Positions 1-8,930 of a stretch of DNA of 64,000 nucleotides are shown one piece after another (positions within the stretch are counted from its first letter, which is position 1; every line of letters begins with the position of its first letter). Made by a program: the position numbers and the translations under genes. Source of the DNA: Clostridium pascui (GTDB lineage Bacteria; Bacillota; Clostridia; Clostridiales; Clostridiaceae). The notes below the pieces were generated by a model. It was not told the DNA's origin. It searched no databases and saw only the letters and a program-made list of their open reading frames with translations. Location: assembly GCF_016908015.1 (NCBI RefSeq), contig NZ_JAFBDB010000001.1, forward strand, positions 558,001 through 622,000. The letters are read 5' to 3'.

Positions 1-92
1 TATCTGTCTTGCTCCAGCATCTTTATAATCCCTTCAATTTGACCCTTTGCAGTTTTTAATGATGCTAAAGCTTTCATTTTCTCTTGATTCAT
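1..92 (-). CDS. CsoR/FrmR-family metal-sensing repressor (5' part only)
   Basis: The gene starts at 92 and runs off the left edge, so only 30 codons are visible. The translation begins MNQEKMKALASLKTAKGQIE and continues GIIKMLEQDR. The pattern of a short helix, 'LKTAKGQIEGI' and then 'MLEQDR' is typical of the DUF156 family (CsoR, FrmR, RcnR), tetrameric repressors that release DNA on binding Cu(I), Ni or aldehydes. The metal-ligand Cys and His residues lie outside the window, so the effector cannot be inferred. A strong Shine-Dalgarno (AAAGGAGG) precedes the ATG. A G/C-tract inverted repeat at 143-157, near the presumed promoter, suggests autoregulation. Family assignment is fairly sure; the specific member is unknown. 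Confidence 0.8.
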   Translation of the reverse strand, partial: MNQEKMKALASLKTAKGQIEGIIKMLEQDR

Positions 93-122
93 TATTTTCC
101 TCCTTTCGAGTGAAGGTAATCT

Positions 123-157
123 ATTATATTTATTTATCTCTCCACCCATTGGGGGTG
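123..157 (-). promoter_or_regulatory. Putative csoR promoter with CsoR-type operator
   Basis: Upstream of the repressor start is CACCC-N5-GGGTG (143-157), a C-tract/G-tract inverted repeat of the kind bound by CsoR-family repressors. On the minus strand a TATAAT -10 element lies at 128-123, so the repeat covers the -35 region. The -35 hexamer itself is poor. The operator assignment is inferred from the architecture and from its position in front of a CsoR-family gene. Confidence 0.5.
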
Positions 158-180
158 CATAGTAACAAAATAAAAAATCA

Positions 181-900
181 TTATTTATTTATATCATATA
201 TTTTTACTATTTGATCTGGATTTTCTCCCATCCCCATATTATCTTTGCTTGCTTCTCTAAATATCCATCCACTTCCCTCAAGCTTATTAATATCTAATCC
301 TGCTTTTATAAGTGGTTCAGCTTTAAGAACAAAAATCATATCAGCATCATTTAATCCTAATTTTTCTGTCCATTGTACTTCATTACCTTCTCCAATAATT
401 AGTCTGTAATGCTTTTGATCTTCATGGTATTTCACAATATTAGTATCTGATTTTAATAATCTTCTCATAGAGTCTTCTGATCCATTAGAGGTTTCTTTTT
501 TATCACTTACATTGTATGGTTTAATTAATCTATTAGGTAAACTTTCTCCCATATCATCTTTACCAGCTGGCTCGTATAACCACTCACTCTTGTCAAGTTT
601 GTTAACATCTAATCCTGCTTTTATCAGAGGATCTGCTAACATTACCATAGCAAAATCTGCTTTATTTGCTGACATATCTTTAGTCCATTCAAATTTCTCT
701 CCTGTTGGAAGTTTAAACCCCCAATGCTGTAATTCACTATGGAAACCTTTGTTGTCTGGGTAAGTTTTTACAATCTCATTAAAGGCTTTAAGCGCATTAT
801 CTGATTCTTTGTTTCCCGTTATAGTTCTGCTGCATCCTGCAAAGGATATAGTTAAAACTGAGGAAGCAAGCACAGCTATTATTTTTTTTGTTTTTTTCAT
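181..900 (-). CDS. Lipoprotein with two copies of one ~80-residue domain
   Basis: The 239-residue protein starts with a lipoprotein signal peptide: a lysine-rich n-region, a hydrophobic stretch and the lipobox SFAGC, giving a lipidated Cys at about residue 23. It should be anchored on the outer face of the membrane. The rest is two related halves. Each has an aromatic-rich strand, a '.EWTK/QWTE' step, a 'DPLIKAGLDVNKL' or 'EPLIKAGLDINKL' helix and a 'W-x5-KDxMG' segment. I do not recognise the domain or a catalytic motif. A Shine-Dalgarno (AAGGAGT) precedes the ATG. The gene lies between the CsoR-type gene (same strand, downstream) and a two-component system. Function unknown. Confidence 0.75.
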   Translation of the reverse strand: MKKTKKIIAVLASSVLTISFAGCSRTITGNKESDNALKAFNEIVKTYPDNKGFHSELQHWGFKLPTGEKFEWTKDMSANKADFAMVMLADPLIKAGLDVNKLDKSEWLYEPAGKDDMGESLPNRLIKPYNVSDKKETSNGSEDSMRRLLKSDTNIVKYHEDQKHYRLIIGEGNEVQWTEKLGLNDADMIFVLKAEPLIKAGLDINKLEGSGWIFREASKDNMGMGENPDQIVKIYDINK

Positions 901-1080
901 ATATTTACAACTCCTTATGTGTTTTCTTATCTTTAGCTATATATTACTCAAATCCTATGAAGACCATATGAAGATTTTTAATAACAGCTTAAAATTTATA
1001 CTATAATTATTTTTTATTATCTCAAACACTTTTTCTTTTCTTCATCTCGTCTACATAATTCGATAATATAATATAAATAT

Positions 1081-1120
1081 AATCTATTAATCAACAACCA
1101 TCCTTGTTGATTAATAGATT
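1081..1120. repeat. Perfect 17-bp inverted repeat
   Basis: Positions 1081-1097 and 1104-1120 are perfect reverse complements around a 6-nt loop. No gene abuts it. It is the furthest of three hairpins in the gene-free stretch 901-1292, which otherwise holds only AT-rich sequence and the promoter region of the lipoprotein gene. Confidence 0.6.
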
Positions 1121-1166
1121 TTATATTAGTAAATTCCCCAAATAATTTACTGTTAATACTTATTAC

Positions 1167-1204
1167 AAAATAGAAGTCTGTTTCCCCAAACAGACTTCTA
1201 TTTT
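1167..1204. terminator. Strong bidirectional hairpin terminator
   Basis: A 17-bp perfect stem (1167-1183 with 1188-1204) has a CCCC loop, with T-runs at the 3' side on both strands. It would act as an intrinsic terminator in either direction. It is separate from the hairpin next to the histidine kinase gene. Confidence 0.7.
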
Positions 1205-1232
1205 TGCTTTAGCTGTTATTATAAAATTTAAA

Positions 1233-1274
1233 ATTAAAAAACTTTGATAAGTTTAATTACCAAAGTTTTTTAAT
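1233..1274 (-). terminator. Terminator after the histidine kinase gene
   Basis: A 14-bp stem (1233-1246 with 1261-1274) ends in a T-run on the minus strand, 19 bp past the kinase stop codon. Confidence 0.7.
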
Positions 1275-1292
1275 TACTTATATAATCATTAT

Positions 1293-2660
1293 TTAAAATT
1301 TATTAAATGTAACCTTGAAATTAGTTCCTTTTTCTTCTTCACTCTCGACGTCTATGCTTGCTGAATGAAGCTGTATTATATTCTTAACAATAGTTAATCC
1401 TATCCCACTTCCTTCTATTTCATTTCTGCTCTTGTCTCCCCTATAAAGCCTTTCAAAGATAAATGGTAAATCTTCTTTCTTAATTCCTATGCCACTATCC
1501 CTGACTTCTACTACAATATTTTTATTATTTGAATATAGATTAATCCATATATCTCCATGTTCTTCAGTAAATTTGAGAGCATTAGATATTAAATTTATAA
1601 ACACTTGTTTTAATTTATCTTTATCTCCAGTTATATCATAATTTTTATTAGATTCTATATGATAATGCAGCCTAATGCACTTACTTTCGCCTGCCATATA
1701 AAAATCTTCACATATGTCACTTATCAATTGATCTAAATATACCCTTTGAAAATTAAGCTTTATACTTTCAGTTTCAAATTCTTTTAACGTATTTAAATTG
1801 TTTAATAAACTTCCAAATCTTATGACTTCTTCATTAAGATAATTTAATCTTTCTTCTGTGACTGGAAAGACACCATCTATCATAGCTTCTAGATTATTTT
1901 GTAGTACATTCAAAGGTGTTCTTATTTCATGGGATATGTCAGATACTAATCTCTTTCTAAGCATGTCCTGATATCTTAATTTTTCAGCTAATATATTAAC
2001 ACTTCTTCTTAGGTTTTCTAATTCCTCAATGTTACTTTGAGTATTAGAAATTGCATTAAAATTACCCTCTGATAATTTTACAGACATATTGGCAACTTCT
2101 TTAATTGGATTAGAGAATTGCTTTGAAAAATAAAGACTTAATATAATTATAATAGATAGAGTTACAAGTCCGCTGATAATAATACTTTTATTTATAGAAG
2201 TTTTAAAGTTTATATCTTCTTCAGATAATAATACAGATGAATATTGACCAATATCCACATAGCCAACTAATTTATCATTAACTATAATCTCAAATCTTTT
2301 GGAATTGTACACTCCATTGCCTTTTACTATCATAGTATTTAAGTGAGAGGTGTTCTTAATTAAATCTGGCTCCATACCCCATATAGATTTTTTATTACTA
2401 TCTAAAAGGGTTAAACAATAGTTGCTCATATAAGCTTCATGAATTAGCTCAGAACCAGAATTATTTGACCATTTTCCATCCCTTTTGTATATTTCCTGAA
2501 AATAAGCTACAATTCTCTCATCCCTTTTATTTTGTATATCTAACATGTATTGATCGAACTTATCGTTTATCGTTGCATTTACAAATACAGTAATTAAAAG
2601 TATTGCTCCAATGGAACATGTAAAAAACAATATACTTAATCTTTTTCTAATGGTTTGCAA
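1293..2660 (-). CDS. Membrane sensor histidine kinase
   Basis: This 455-residue kinase has a TM helix at about 9-29, an extracytoplasmic sensor region to about 155, a second TM at about 159-178 and a HAMP domain at about 180-232. The H-box is DISHEIRTPLN with phospho-acceptor His244. The catalytic domain shows the N-box (QVFINLISNALKF), G1 (DSGIGI), F-box and G2 (GSGIGLTIV). It phosphorylates the response regulator encoded immediately upstream, with which it is co-transcribed. The start is TTG directly after the regulator's stop codon, served by GGTGG-rich sequence inside that gene. The signal sensed is unknown. The lipoprotein gene further along is on the same strand but is separated by terminators. 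Confidence 0.9.
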   Translation of the reverse strand: MQTIRKRLSILFFTCSIGAILLITVFVNATINDKFDQYMLDIQNKRDERIVAYFQEIYKRDGKWSNNSGSELIHEAYMSNYCLTLLDSNKKSIWGMEPDLIKNTSHLNTMIVKGNGVYNSKRFEIIVNDKLVGYVDIGQYSSVLLSEEDINFKTSINKSIIISGLVTLSIIIILSLYFSKQFSNPIKEVANMSVKLSEGNFNAISNTQSNIEELENLRRSVNILAEKLRYQDMLRKRLVSDISHEIRTPLNVLQNNLEAMIDGVFPVTEERLNYLNEEVIRFGSLLNNLNTLKEFETESIKLNFQRVYLDQLISDICEDFYMAGESKCIRLHYHIESNKNYDITGDKDKLKQVFINLISNALKFTEEHGDIWINLYSNNKNIVVEVRDSGIGIKKEDLPFIFERLYRGDKSRNEIEGSGIGLTIVKNIIQLHSASIDVESEEEKGTNFKVTFNKF

Positions 2661-3347
2661 TTAGTTTTCACCACCAAACTTATATCCTACTTTCATAACC
2701 GTTATAATATACTTAGGATTTTTAGTATCCTCTTCTATCTTTTTTCTTATATTTTTTATATGAACATCAATGGTTCTATCGTATCCATCAAAATCTACTC
2801 CAAATACTTTATCTATAATTTGTTCTCTTGATAATACCCTCCCCTTATTTACTATGAGAGTATACAGTATATCGAATTCATTTGGAGTAAATGCAACTTC
2901 TTCTCCATTAATTCTTACAACTCTTTTATCATAATCAACTATTAATCTTCCATCATTAAAAGTAAATTTTGATACTTCACTTTCTGTATTTAACCTTCTA
3001 AAAAGTGCATTGACTCTTGCTGTTAATTCTCTAGGGCTAAATGGCTTAACTAGATACTCATCCGCACCAATATTTAATCCTTCAATTTTATTATCTAAAC
3101 TTCCTTTTGCAGTAAGCATAAAAATATGCACATCGGATTTCTCCCTTATTATTTTACATATTTCTTCCCCACTAATGTCTGGAAGCATTAGGTCCAGTAT
3201 AACTAGTTTAAAATCCATAGAACTAAATAGTTCTATACCCCTTAATCCTTTTGTAGTGCTTTGAACATTATATCCGTCCTTTTCCAAATAAGCCTTCAAT
3301 ATTTCTGATACACTTTCTTCATCTTCAATTATTAGAATGTTATTCAT
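2661..3347 (-). CDS. OmpR/PhoB-family response regulator
   Basis: The 228-residue protein has a receiver domain (about 1-115) with acidic residues E8/D9, phosphorylation site Asp52 in LDLMLPD, Thr79 and Lys101. A C-terminal winged helix (about 130-225) carries the 'FTPNEFDIL' and 'DVHIKNIRKKI' signatures of the PhoB family. It controls transcription after phosphorylation by the kinase gene that follows with no gap. Target genes are not evident. Confidence 0.92.
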   Translation of the reverse strand: MNNILIIEDEESVSEILKAYLEKDGYNVQSTTKGLRGIELFSSMDFKLVILDLMLPDISGEEICKIIREKSDVHIFMLTAKGSLDNKIEGLNIGADEYLVKPFSPRELTARVNALFRRLNTESEVSKFTFNDGRLIVDYDKRVVRINGEEVAFTPNEFDILYTLIVNKGRVLSREQIIDKVFGVDFDGYDRTIDVHIKNIRKKIEEDTKNPKYIITVMKVGYKFGGEN

Positions 3348-3518
3348 ATTATTTCACCTCTTATTTTATTTAGTTTGTATATTGCTATATAAATTAATCT
3401 TGAACAATTATGTTTACTATTATAAAACTTTATCAATTTCTTTTAAAGATATTATGAAGACTTTAAAAATTATTTTCACTTTCTTTTTTAAATATTAAAT
3501 TTGATTTAAAACTATATA

Positions 3519-3570
3519 ATAAAATCATAAATGCATGCAGTTTTATTTCTGCATGCATTTATGATTTTAT
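3519..3570 (-). terminator. Terminator after thiolase gene
   Basis: A perfect 22-bp stem (3519-3540 with 3549-3570) has an 8-nt loop and T-rich flanks, just past the thiolase stop codon. Confidence 0.8.
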
Positions 3571-3576
3571 TATTTT

Positions 3577-4755
3577 CTATCTTTCAATTATAACAGCAGT
3601 ACCTTGACCTCCACCTATACAAAGTGTTGCAAGACCTGTTTTTGCGTCTCTTTTCATCATCTCATAGATTAAAGTAACAAGTATTCTTGCTCCTGATGCT
3701 CCTACAGGGTGTCCTAAAGCTATAGCACCCCCATTAACATTAACTTTTTCCGGATTAAATCCTAAATCTTTAACTACAGATAGTGATTGTGCTGCAAAAG
3801 CTTCATTTGCTTCAACTAAATCTATATCATCTACAGCTAATCCTGCTCTTTCAAGTGCCTTTCTAGTTGCTGGTACAGGTCCATATCCCATTATCCTTGG
3901 ATCTAGTGCCGCTGAGGCATAGGATTTAATAGTTGCAAGTGGTTTTATTCCTAACTCCTCTGCCTTTTCTTTTGCCATAAGTACCAGCATTGCAGCTCCA
4001 TCATTTATGCCTGAAGCATTACCAGCTGTTACTGTTCCATCTTGTTTAAATGCAGGTTTAAGCCTTCCAAGTTTTTCTATAGTCGTATCAGCCTTTGGAT
4101 ATTCATCCGTATCAACTATAATAGGATCTCCCTTTTTCTGAAAAATTTCAACAGGCACTATTTCATCTTTAAATCTTCCTTCACTTATAGCCTTTGTAGC
4201 TTTAACTTGGCTTTCATGAGAAAATTTATCTTGCTCTTCTCTTGAAAGTTTCCATTGCTCTGCTATATTTTCAGCTGTAATTCCCATATGTATATTATGA
4301 AATGCATCAGATAATGCATCAGTAATTAAGCTGTCAACAACTTTAGCATCTCCCATTTTATACCCCCATCTTGCTCTAGTAAGAAGATATGGAGCATTAC
4401 TCATACTTTCAGTACCCCCTGCTAGTATCACATCTGCATCTCCAAGCTTAATAAATTGGGTAGCCATACTAACAGTTCTGAGTCCTGAACCACATAATTT
4501 ATTTATTGTCATAGCTGGAGTTGTATCTGGTATGCCTGCATGAATAGCAACTTGTCTTGCTGGATTTTGCCCTAATCCTGCTGATAAAATATTTCCAATA
4601 AGTACTTCATCAACCATATCTGGTTTAATTCCTGCTCTCTTCATTGCTTCTTTTGCAGCAATAACTCCTATATCAACTGCTGATAGTTTAGATAAACTTC
4701 CTCCAAAACTTCCTATAGGTGTTCTAGCCGCGCCTACAATAACTACTTCTCTCAT
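3577..4755 (-). CDS. thlA: Acetyl-CoA acetyltransferase (thiolase)
   Basis: It condenses two acetyl-CoA to acetoacetyl-CoA, the first step of butyrate/butanol formation in clostridia, and can also work in the thiolytic direction. The 392-residue length is standard. The acylated cysteine is Cys88 in NKLCGSG. The C-terminal catalytic residues are His349 in [11 protein letters not shown] and Cys379 in [17 protein letters not shown] lies ahead of the ATG. It follows the lactate oxidation genes on the same strand but has hairpins on both sides (4845-4879 and 3519-3570), so it is probably its own transcription unit. Confidence 0.95.
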   Translation of the reverse strand: MREVVIVGAARTPIGSFGGSLSKLSAVDIGVIAAKEAMKRAGIKPDMVDEVLIGNILSAGLGQNPARQVAIHAGIPDTTPAMTINKLCGSGLRTVSMATQFIKLGDADVILAGGTESMSNAPYLLTRARWGYKMGDAKVVDSLITDALSDAFHNIHMGITAENIAEQWKLSREEQDKFSHESQVKATKAISEGRFKDEIVPVEIFQKKGDPIIVDTDEYPKADTTIEKLGRLKPAFKQDGTVTAGNASGINDGAAMLVLMAKEKAEELGIKPLATIKSYASAALDPRIMGYGPVPATRKALERAGLAVDDIDLVEANEAFAAQSLSVVKDLGFNPEKVNVNGGAIALGHPVGASGARILVTLIYEMMKRDAKTGLATLCIGGGQGTAVIIER

Positions 4756-4844
4756 GTAAACTATCCTCCTTTATTTTTATTAATCTCTAATTAGTATTCT
4801 TTACACTTATATACTATAAACAATGTAATAAAAAATTATACAAA

Positions 4845-4879
4845 ATAAAAACTAGTGATTTTAAACCACTAGTTTTTAT
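4845..4879 (-). terminator. Terminator between lactate operon and thiolase
   Basis: A 13-bp stem (4845-4857 with 4867-4879) ends in a T5 run on the minus strand, directly downstream of the lactate dehydrogenase stop codon. Confidence 0.75.
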
Positions 4880-4891
4880 AGCATATATTTA

Positions 4892-6292
4892 TTATTGGCA
4901 GACCTTACCTGGATTTAATATATTTTTAGGATCAAAGGCGGATTTAATTCCCCTCATTATTGACATATAATGTTCTCCATATTGGTGGAACATATATTCT
5001 CTCTTTGCATATCCAATTCCATGCTCTCCAGATACAAGTCCCCTTAATTCTTCTGATTTTTTATACATTAAGTCAAATACCTTATTTAATTTGAATTCCC
5101 ATTCTTCTTCATTTAAATCATCCTTACAAATATAAACATGTAAGTTTCCATCTCCTGCATGACCAAAGCTTGGTATTCTAATGTTATATTCCTCTTCTAA
5201 TTCATGAGTATATTTAATAAAGCTTGCAACTTGATTTCTTGGTACAACAACATCACATTCATCCATTTCTGTAGTGGATGCTTTAATTGCTTCAAGGAAT
5301 GCTCCTCTAGCTGACCATACAGAATCTTTTCTTTCATCTGTATCAACTATAAATACATCTAATGCTCCTTCTTTTAAGCAAAGATTTGCAACTATTTCAT
5401 AGTCACCTTCAACTTGTCCTAAACTATTTCCATCAAAAGTTAGCAAAAGATATGCATCTGATGAATTATCAGGAAATTTTTTACCTAAAAATTCTTCTGC
5501 TGAGACTATAACTTCTCGTTGCATAAATTCTATTGCAGTTGGCACTGCTTTTGATTTTATAATTTTAGGAACCATTTCAATTGCTGTATCTATATCTTTA
5601 AAAGGTATAAGTAAACTTACTGATTTTTTTGGTAGCGGAAGTAATCTTAAAATTGCCTTTGTAACTATTCCAAGTGTTCCTTCTGATCCAACTATTAAGT
5701 CTTTTAAGCTATATCCTGAACTATTTTTAACAACTTTTCCACCAAGCTCTACTACTTCTCCATTTGGAAGAACTACTTCAAGTCCACGAACATAATCTCT
5801 TGTAACCCCATATTTAACAGCTCTCATTCCACCAGCGTTGGTACTTATATTTCCACCAATTGTAGCACTTTTTTCACCTGGATCTGGTGGATAAAAAAGT
5901 TCATGTTCTTCAACGTACTTTCCTATCTCCATCAAAAGAACCCCTGGTTCTAAGGTTAATGTTAAGTTTTCTTCATCAAGCTCTAATATATTATTCATTT
6001 CTGTCGTCTCCATCATAATTCCACCGTGTAATGGTACTGAAGCTCCTACAAGCCCTGTTCCTGATCCCCTAGCAACAACTGGAATTGTATTTTCATAGGC
6101 ATACTTCATTATTCTTGAAATCTCTTCAGTATTATGAACTTTTACTAGCACATCTGGATAATTACTCACTCCACCTAACTCATCATGACTATAATCTTCG
6201 TTTATATCGCTTCCATATAAAACCTTGTCCTCTCCAACTACATTTTTTAAAAATTCGATATCCTTATTATCTATCTTTTTATATTGATTCAT
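4892..6292 (-). CDS. lctD: FAD-dependent lactate dehydrogenase, GlcD family (LctD-like)
   Basis: The 466-residue flavoprotein has an N-terminal FAD_binding_4 (PCMH) domain, with '[14 protein letters not shown]' at about 94-107 and '[17 protein letters not shown]' at about 145-161. The C-terminal FAD-oxidase domain shows [10 protein letters not shown] and [14 protein letters not shown]. It oxidises a 2-hydroxy acid. The two Etf genes directly upstream (47-bp gap to EtfA) make lactate the best substrate. In Acetobacterium woodii the equivalent LctBCD complex couples lactate oxidation by NAD+ to ferredoxin oxidation. The start has CGGAGGGG upstream. Glycolate or another hydroxy acid remains possible. 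Confidence 0.85.
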   Translation of the reverse strand: MNQYKKIDNKDIEFLKNVVGEDKVLYGSDINEDYSHDELGGVSNYPDVLVKVHNTEEISRIMKYAYENTIPVVARGSGTGLVGASVPLHGGIMMETTEMNNILELDEENLTLTLEPGVLLMEIGKYVEEHELFYPPDPGEKSATIGGNISTNAGGMRAVKYGVTRDYVRGLEVVLPNGEVVELGGKVVKNSSGYSLKDLIVGSEGTLGIVTKAILRLLPLPKKSVSLLIPFKDIDTAIEMVPKIIKSKAVPTAIEFMQREVIVSAEEFLGKKFPDNSSDAYLLLTFDGNSLGQVEGDYEIVANLCLKEGALDVFIVDTDERKDSVWSARGAFLEAIKASTTEMDECDVVVPRNQVASFIKYTHELEEEYNIRIPSFGHAGDGNLHVYICKDDLNEEEWEFKLNKVFDLMYKKSEELRGLVSGEHGIGYAKREYMFHQYGEHYMSIMRGIKSAFDPKNILNPGKVCQ

Positions 6293-6338
6293 ATTTATCC
6301 CCTCCGATATATTAGCTAATCTTGTAATTTGAAAGTTA

Positions 6339-7562
6339 TTATTTATTTAATGAAACGGCTACTTCTTCAAGTCCTTTACCGCACTTAATTCTTTCAATAA
6401 GCTGAGGAATTATTTCATAGATATCTCCAACGATTCCGTAATGAGCGGTATTAAATATTGAAGCATTAGGATCATTGTTTATAGCAATTATTGTTTCTGA
6501 ATTATTCATACCTGCTACAAATTGTACTGAGCCTTGAATTCCAGCAGTTATTATTAATTTAGGTTTAACAGTTCTTCCACTAAGTCCAATTTGCCTCTTT
6601 GCATCTATCCATCCAGCTTCTACAAGAGGCCTAGTTCCTGCTATTTGTGCATCTAGTACATCTGCCAATTCTCTTATTAGATTCATATCTTTTTCTGATT
6701 TAACTCCTCTACCTGCTGCTACAATTACTTCAGCATCTGATATGCTAATTTCCTTTGCCTTTTTAGTAATTTTTAGAACTTTTATATTTGAATCAAACTT
6801 TTCCCTTGGCATTTTGCATAATATAATTTTGCCTTTAGTTTCTTCAGTTACCTCTGGAGCTGAGAAAATTTTATACCTAACAGTTGCAAATTGTGGTCTA
6901 TTATTGCTTGTAATAATTTGAGCCATTATATTTCCACCAAATGCTGGTCTTATTTGAACTAAATCTGTGTTCTCCTTCATATCAAGTATTGTACAATCTG
7001 CAGTAAGCCCTGTTTTAAACCTTGCTGCAATCCTTGGCGCTAAAGACCTTCCTACAGTTGTAGCTCCAACAAGCACTGAAGATGGCTTAACTTTATTTAT
7101 GAAGTCTTCAAAAGCAGCTGTATAGGGTTCTATTCTAAAGTCTTTTAACTCTTCATAATCATATACAAACACTTCATCAACACCATAGTGCAATAATTTT
7201 TCAGCTTTATTCTTTATATTGTGACCAATAAATAGTGCATAAACTGGATGATTGATTTTTAAAGCAAGCTCTCTACCTTTTCCTATTAGCTCATAAGTAA
7301 CAGGATGAATATTTCCTTCTATATGATCAACATATACTGCTATTCCCTTCCATAAATCCTTGTCTACTTTTGCTACTTCCTCTTCTACAAATTCTATTAC
7401 TCCTGCTGGTCCCTTTTTCACGCATAACTTACACATTTTACATGCAGCTGAAATTTCCACTTTACCATTTATTTCTGATATAGCATTGAAAGGACAAACT
7501 TCTATTAATTCATTTATATTTTCTTTATTTAACTTACTTTCATTAATAATTAATTTAGACAT
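6339..7562 (-). CDS. lctC: Electron transfer flavoprotein alpha subunit with N-terminal FeS domain (LctC-like)
   Basis: The 407-residue protein is an EtfA with about 60 extra N-terminal residues holding one [4Fe-4S] site, C23 in CPFNAI plus C41-x2-C44-x2-C47. This ferredoxin-like extension is typical of EtfA from flavin-bifurcating complexes. The C-terminal FAD domain shows '[11 protein letters not shown]' and '[10 protein letters not shown]'. It forms a heterodimer with the EtfB encoded upstream and passes electrons between lactate dehydrogenase, NAD and ferredoxin. AAGGGAGG precedes the ATG, 26 bp after etfB. Confidence 0.9.
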   Translation of the reverse strand: MSKLIINESKLNKENINELIEVCPFNAISEINGKVEISAACKMCKLCVKKGPAGVIEFVEEEVAKVDKDLWKGIAVYVDHIEGNIHPVTYELIGKGRELALKINHPVYALFIGHNIKNKAEKLLHYGVDEVFVYDYEELKDFRIEPYTAAFEDFINKVKPSSVLVGATTVGRSLAPRIAARFKTGLTADCTILDMKENTDLVQIRPAFGGNIMAQIITSNNRPQFATVRYKIFSAPEVTEETKGKIILCKMPREKFDSNIKVLKITKKAKEISISDAEVIVAAGRGVKSEKDMNLIRELADVLDAQIAGTRPLVEAGWIDAKRQIGLSGRTVKPKLIITAGIQGSVQFVAGMNNSETIIAINNDPNASIFNTAHYGIVGDIYEIIPQLIERIKCGKGLEEVAVSLNK

Positions 7563-7588
7563 TAATATTCCTCCCTTTTTAATAAAAT

Positions 7589-8377
7589 TTATACAAATTT
7601 AAGTTCTCTTAACTTATCAAACAATTTGTGTGTAAGTTCTTCTCCATTTCCCTGCCACATTTCTTTATCAGTATTAACCGCAGGTGGGAAAATTCTTTCA
7701 ACCTGAGTTGCTGATCCATTTAACCCATAATTTTTTTCATTTTTATCATCAAAATCTTTTAAACTAAAAACTTTAGCTTTTTTATTTTTAGTTTCTAGTT
7801 TTCTTTTATAAGATGGCAATCTTGGTGTATATATATCCTTTTCAACAGTTATAAGGCATGGGAATTTAATTTCCTGAATTTCAACTGTTTCTGCCATATC
7901 CATTTCCACAGTTATAGTTCTATCATTTATTTCAACAATTTTTCTTACATTAGAGACATGAGGAATTCCTAGATATTCAGCCATTTCTGCTCCTACCTGT
8001 GCTGTATCTCCATCAGTTGTTTGTTTACCGCAAACTATAAGGTCAGGATTTCCTGTCATTTTTACTCCTTGAGATAGCGTATATGAAGTAGCAAGTACAT
8101 CCGCTCCTGCAAATTTTCTATCTGATAGTAATGTTCCTTCATCTGCCCCCATCATAAATGCTTCTTTTATAATTTCCTCTGATTGAGGTGGTCCCATAGT
8201 TATTACGTTTACTTCTCCACCCATATCTCCTCTTATTCTAAGGGCAGATTCTAATGCATATAAATCATATGGATTCATCTTTGATTCTACACCGTCTCTT
8301 TTTAGCACTCCTGTAACTGGATCTACTTCAACTTTATTTGTCCCTGGTACTTGTTTAATACAAACTAAAATTTTCAT
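7589..8377 (-). CDS. lctB: Electron transfer flavoprotein beta subunit (LctB-like)
   Basis: The 262-residue protein has the EtfB fold, with '[15 protein letters not shown]' at the N terminus and the FAD/nucleotide loop '[14 protein letters not shown]'. In bifurcating Etf this subunit carries the bifurcating FAD and binds NADH. It is the first intact gene of the lactate cluster. Its leader carries a FadR-type operator-like sequence and the remains of a lactate permease gene. The start has TGGGGGAA upstream. Confidence 0.9.
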   Translation of the reverse strand: MKILVCIKQVPGTNKVEVDPVTGVLKRDGVESKMNPYDLYALESALRIRGDMGGEVNVITMGPPQSEEIIKEAFMMGADEGTLLSDRKFAGADVLATSYTLSQGVKMTGNPDLIVCGKQTTDGDTAQVGAEMAEYLGIPHVSNVRKIVEINDRTITVEMDMAETVEIQEIKFPCLITVEKDIYTPRLPSYKRKLETKNKKAKVFSLKDFDDKNEKNYGLNGSATQVERIFPPAVNTDKEMWQGNGEELTHKLFDKLRELKFV

Positions 8378-8417
8378 AATTGTTCCCCCATTTCATATTA
8401 AATTAATATATGGTAAG

Positions 8418-8428
8418 TTGTCTGACCA
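8418..8428. promoter_or_regulatory. FadR/LldR-like operator near etfB
   Basis: TTGTCTGACCA matches the FadR-subfamily GntR operator pattern TGGT-N3-ACCA with one mismatch. It lies 41 bp upstream of the etfB start. The candidate regulator is encoded at 8931-9629. Confidence 0.5.
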
Positions 8429-8458
8429 TTATGACAACATATAAACTATTTTTATTTT

Positions 8459-8633
8459 TTATAATGTAACTATTATCATCGTAATCCAATATGGATTCAT
8501 ATTAAGTAAATTTAATGCTTCTACTTGAAGTCAGCCAAATAAAACGTTTGCATAAGTGCCGCTGCCTATTAGAAAAGTTCCTAGCATACTTAAGATGAAT
8601 AAAAGTTTAATGTTAATATACTTACATATTCAT
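8459..8633 (-). pseudogene. lctP: Relic of L-lactate permease (LctP/LldP family)
   Basis: A good Shine-Dalgarno (TTGGGGGG) precedes an ATG at 8633 that hits a stop after three codons. One frame over, the sequence reads MLGTFLIGSGTYANVLFG, then a TGA at 8533-8531, then LQVEALNLLNMNPYWI before decaying into a stop at 8461-8459. This matches the conserved C-terminal block of L-lactate permeases (pattern GTFxxGSDTSSNxLFGxLQV...NPYW). The rest of the gene, over 400 codons, is missing. It looks like an internal deletion that fused the start region to the C-terminal part, followed by decay. The match is from memory of the family, not from a search. Confidence 0.6.
8461..8489 (-). promoter_or_regulatory. 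Possible promoter for the etfB-etfA-lctD genes
   Basis: On the minus strand TTGGAT (8489-8484), a 17-bp spacer and CATTAT (8466-8461) form a moderate sigma-A-like promoter about 85 bp ahead of the etfB start, with the operator-like site 8418-8428 downstream. It overlaps the permease relic, so it may have arisen or become dominant after the deletion. Confidence 0.3.
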
Positions 8634-8665
8634 TTTTTATCCCCCCAAGTTAAAATCGATTTTAC

Positions 8666-8676
8666 TGGTATGACCA
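8666..8676. promoter_or_regulatory. Perfect FadR/LldR-like operator before the permease relic
   Basis: TGGTATGACCA is a perfect TGGT-N3-ACCA dyad, the form bound by FadR-subfamily GntR regulators such as LldR. It sits about 20 bp upstream of the relic's Shine-Dalgarno, as expected for the original promoter of a permease-first lactate operon. Confidence 0.55.
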
Positions 8677-8872
8677 TCTTTCCTCTGACCTTATATTATC
8701 ATAATTTTAAAACTATTTCCATAATAGTTATTTTATTAACATGGTTTTTTTTCTTCTAATTTCAGTATATTGCCAAATTTTCTTATTATATGGAATGAAA
8801 AAAGTATTTTTTTTTATAATTAATGTAATTTTACTAATAATTGTTATAGTTTTAACAAATTAAAATTATAAA

Positions 8873-8913
8873 TTAAGAACCCAAATAAGATCAAATCCTA
8901 TTTGGGTTCTTAA
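8873..8913 (-). terminator. Terminator after the FadR-family regulator gene
   Basis: A perfect 15-bp stem (8873-8887 with 8899-8913) has an 11-nt loop and AT-rich sequence beyond it on the minus strand, 18 bp past the regulator's stop. Confidence 0.75.
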
Positions 8914-8930
8914 CTCATATCTATATAATA

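Noticed and set aside
8556-8759. 67-codon plus-strand frame in the lactate leader
   Set aside because: It has no ribosome site; the minus strand carries the permease relic and operators.
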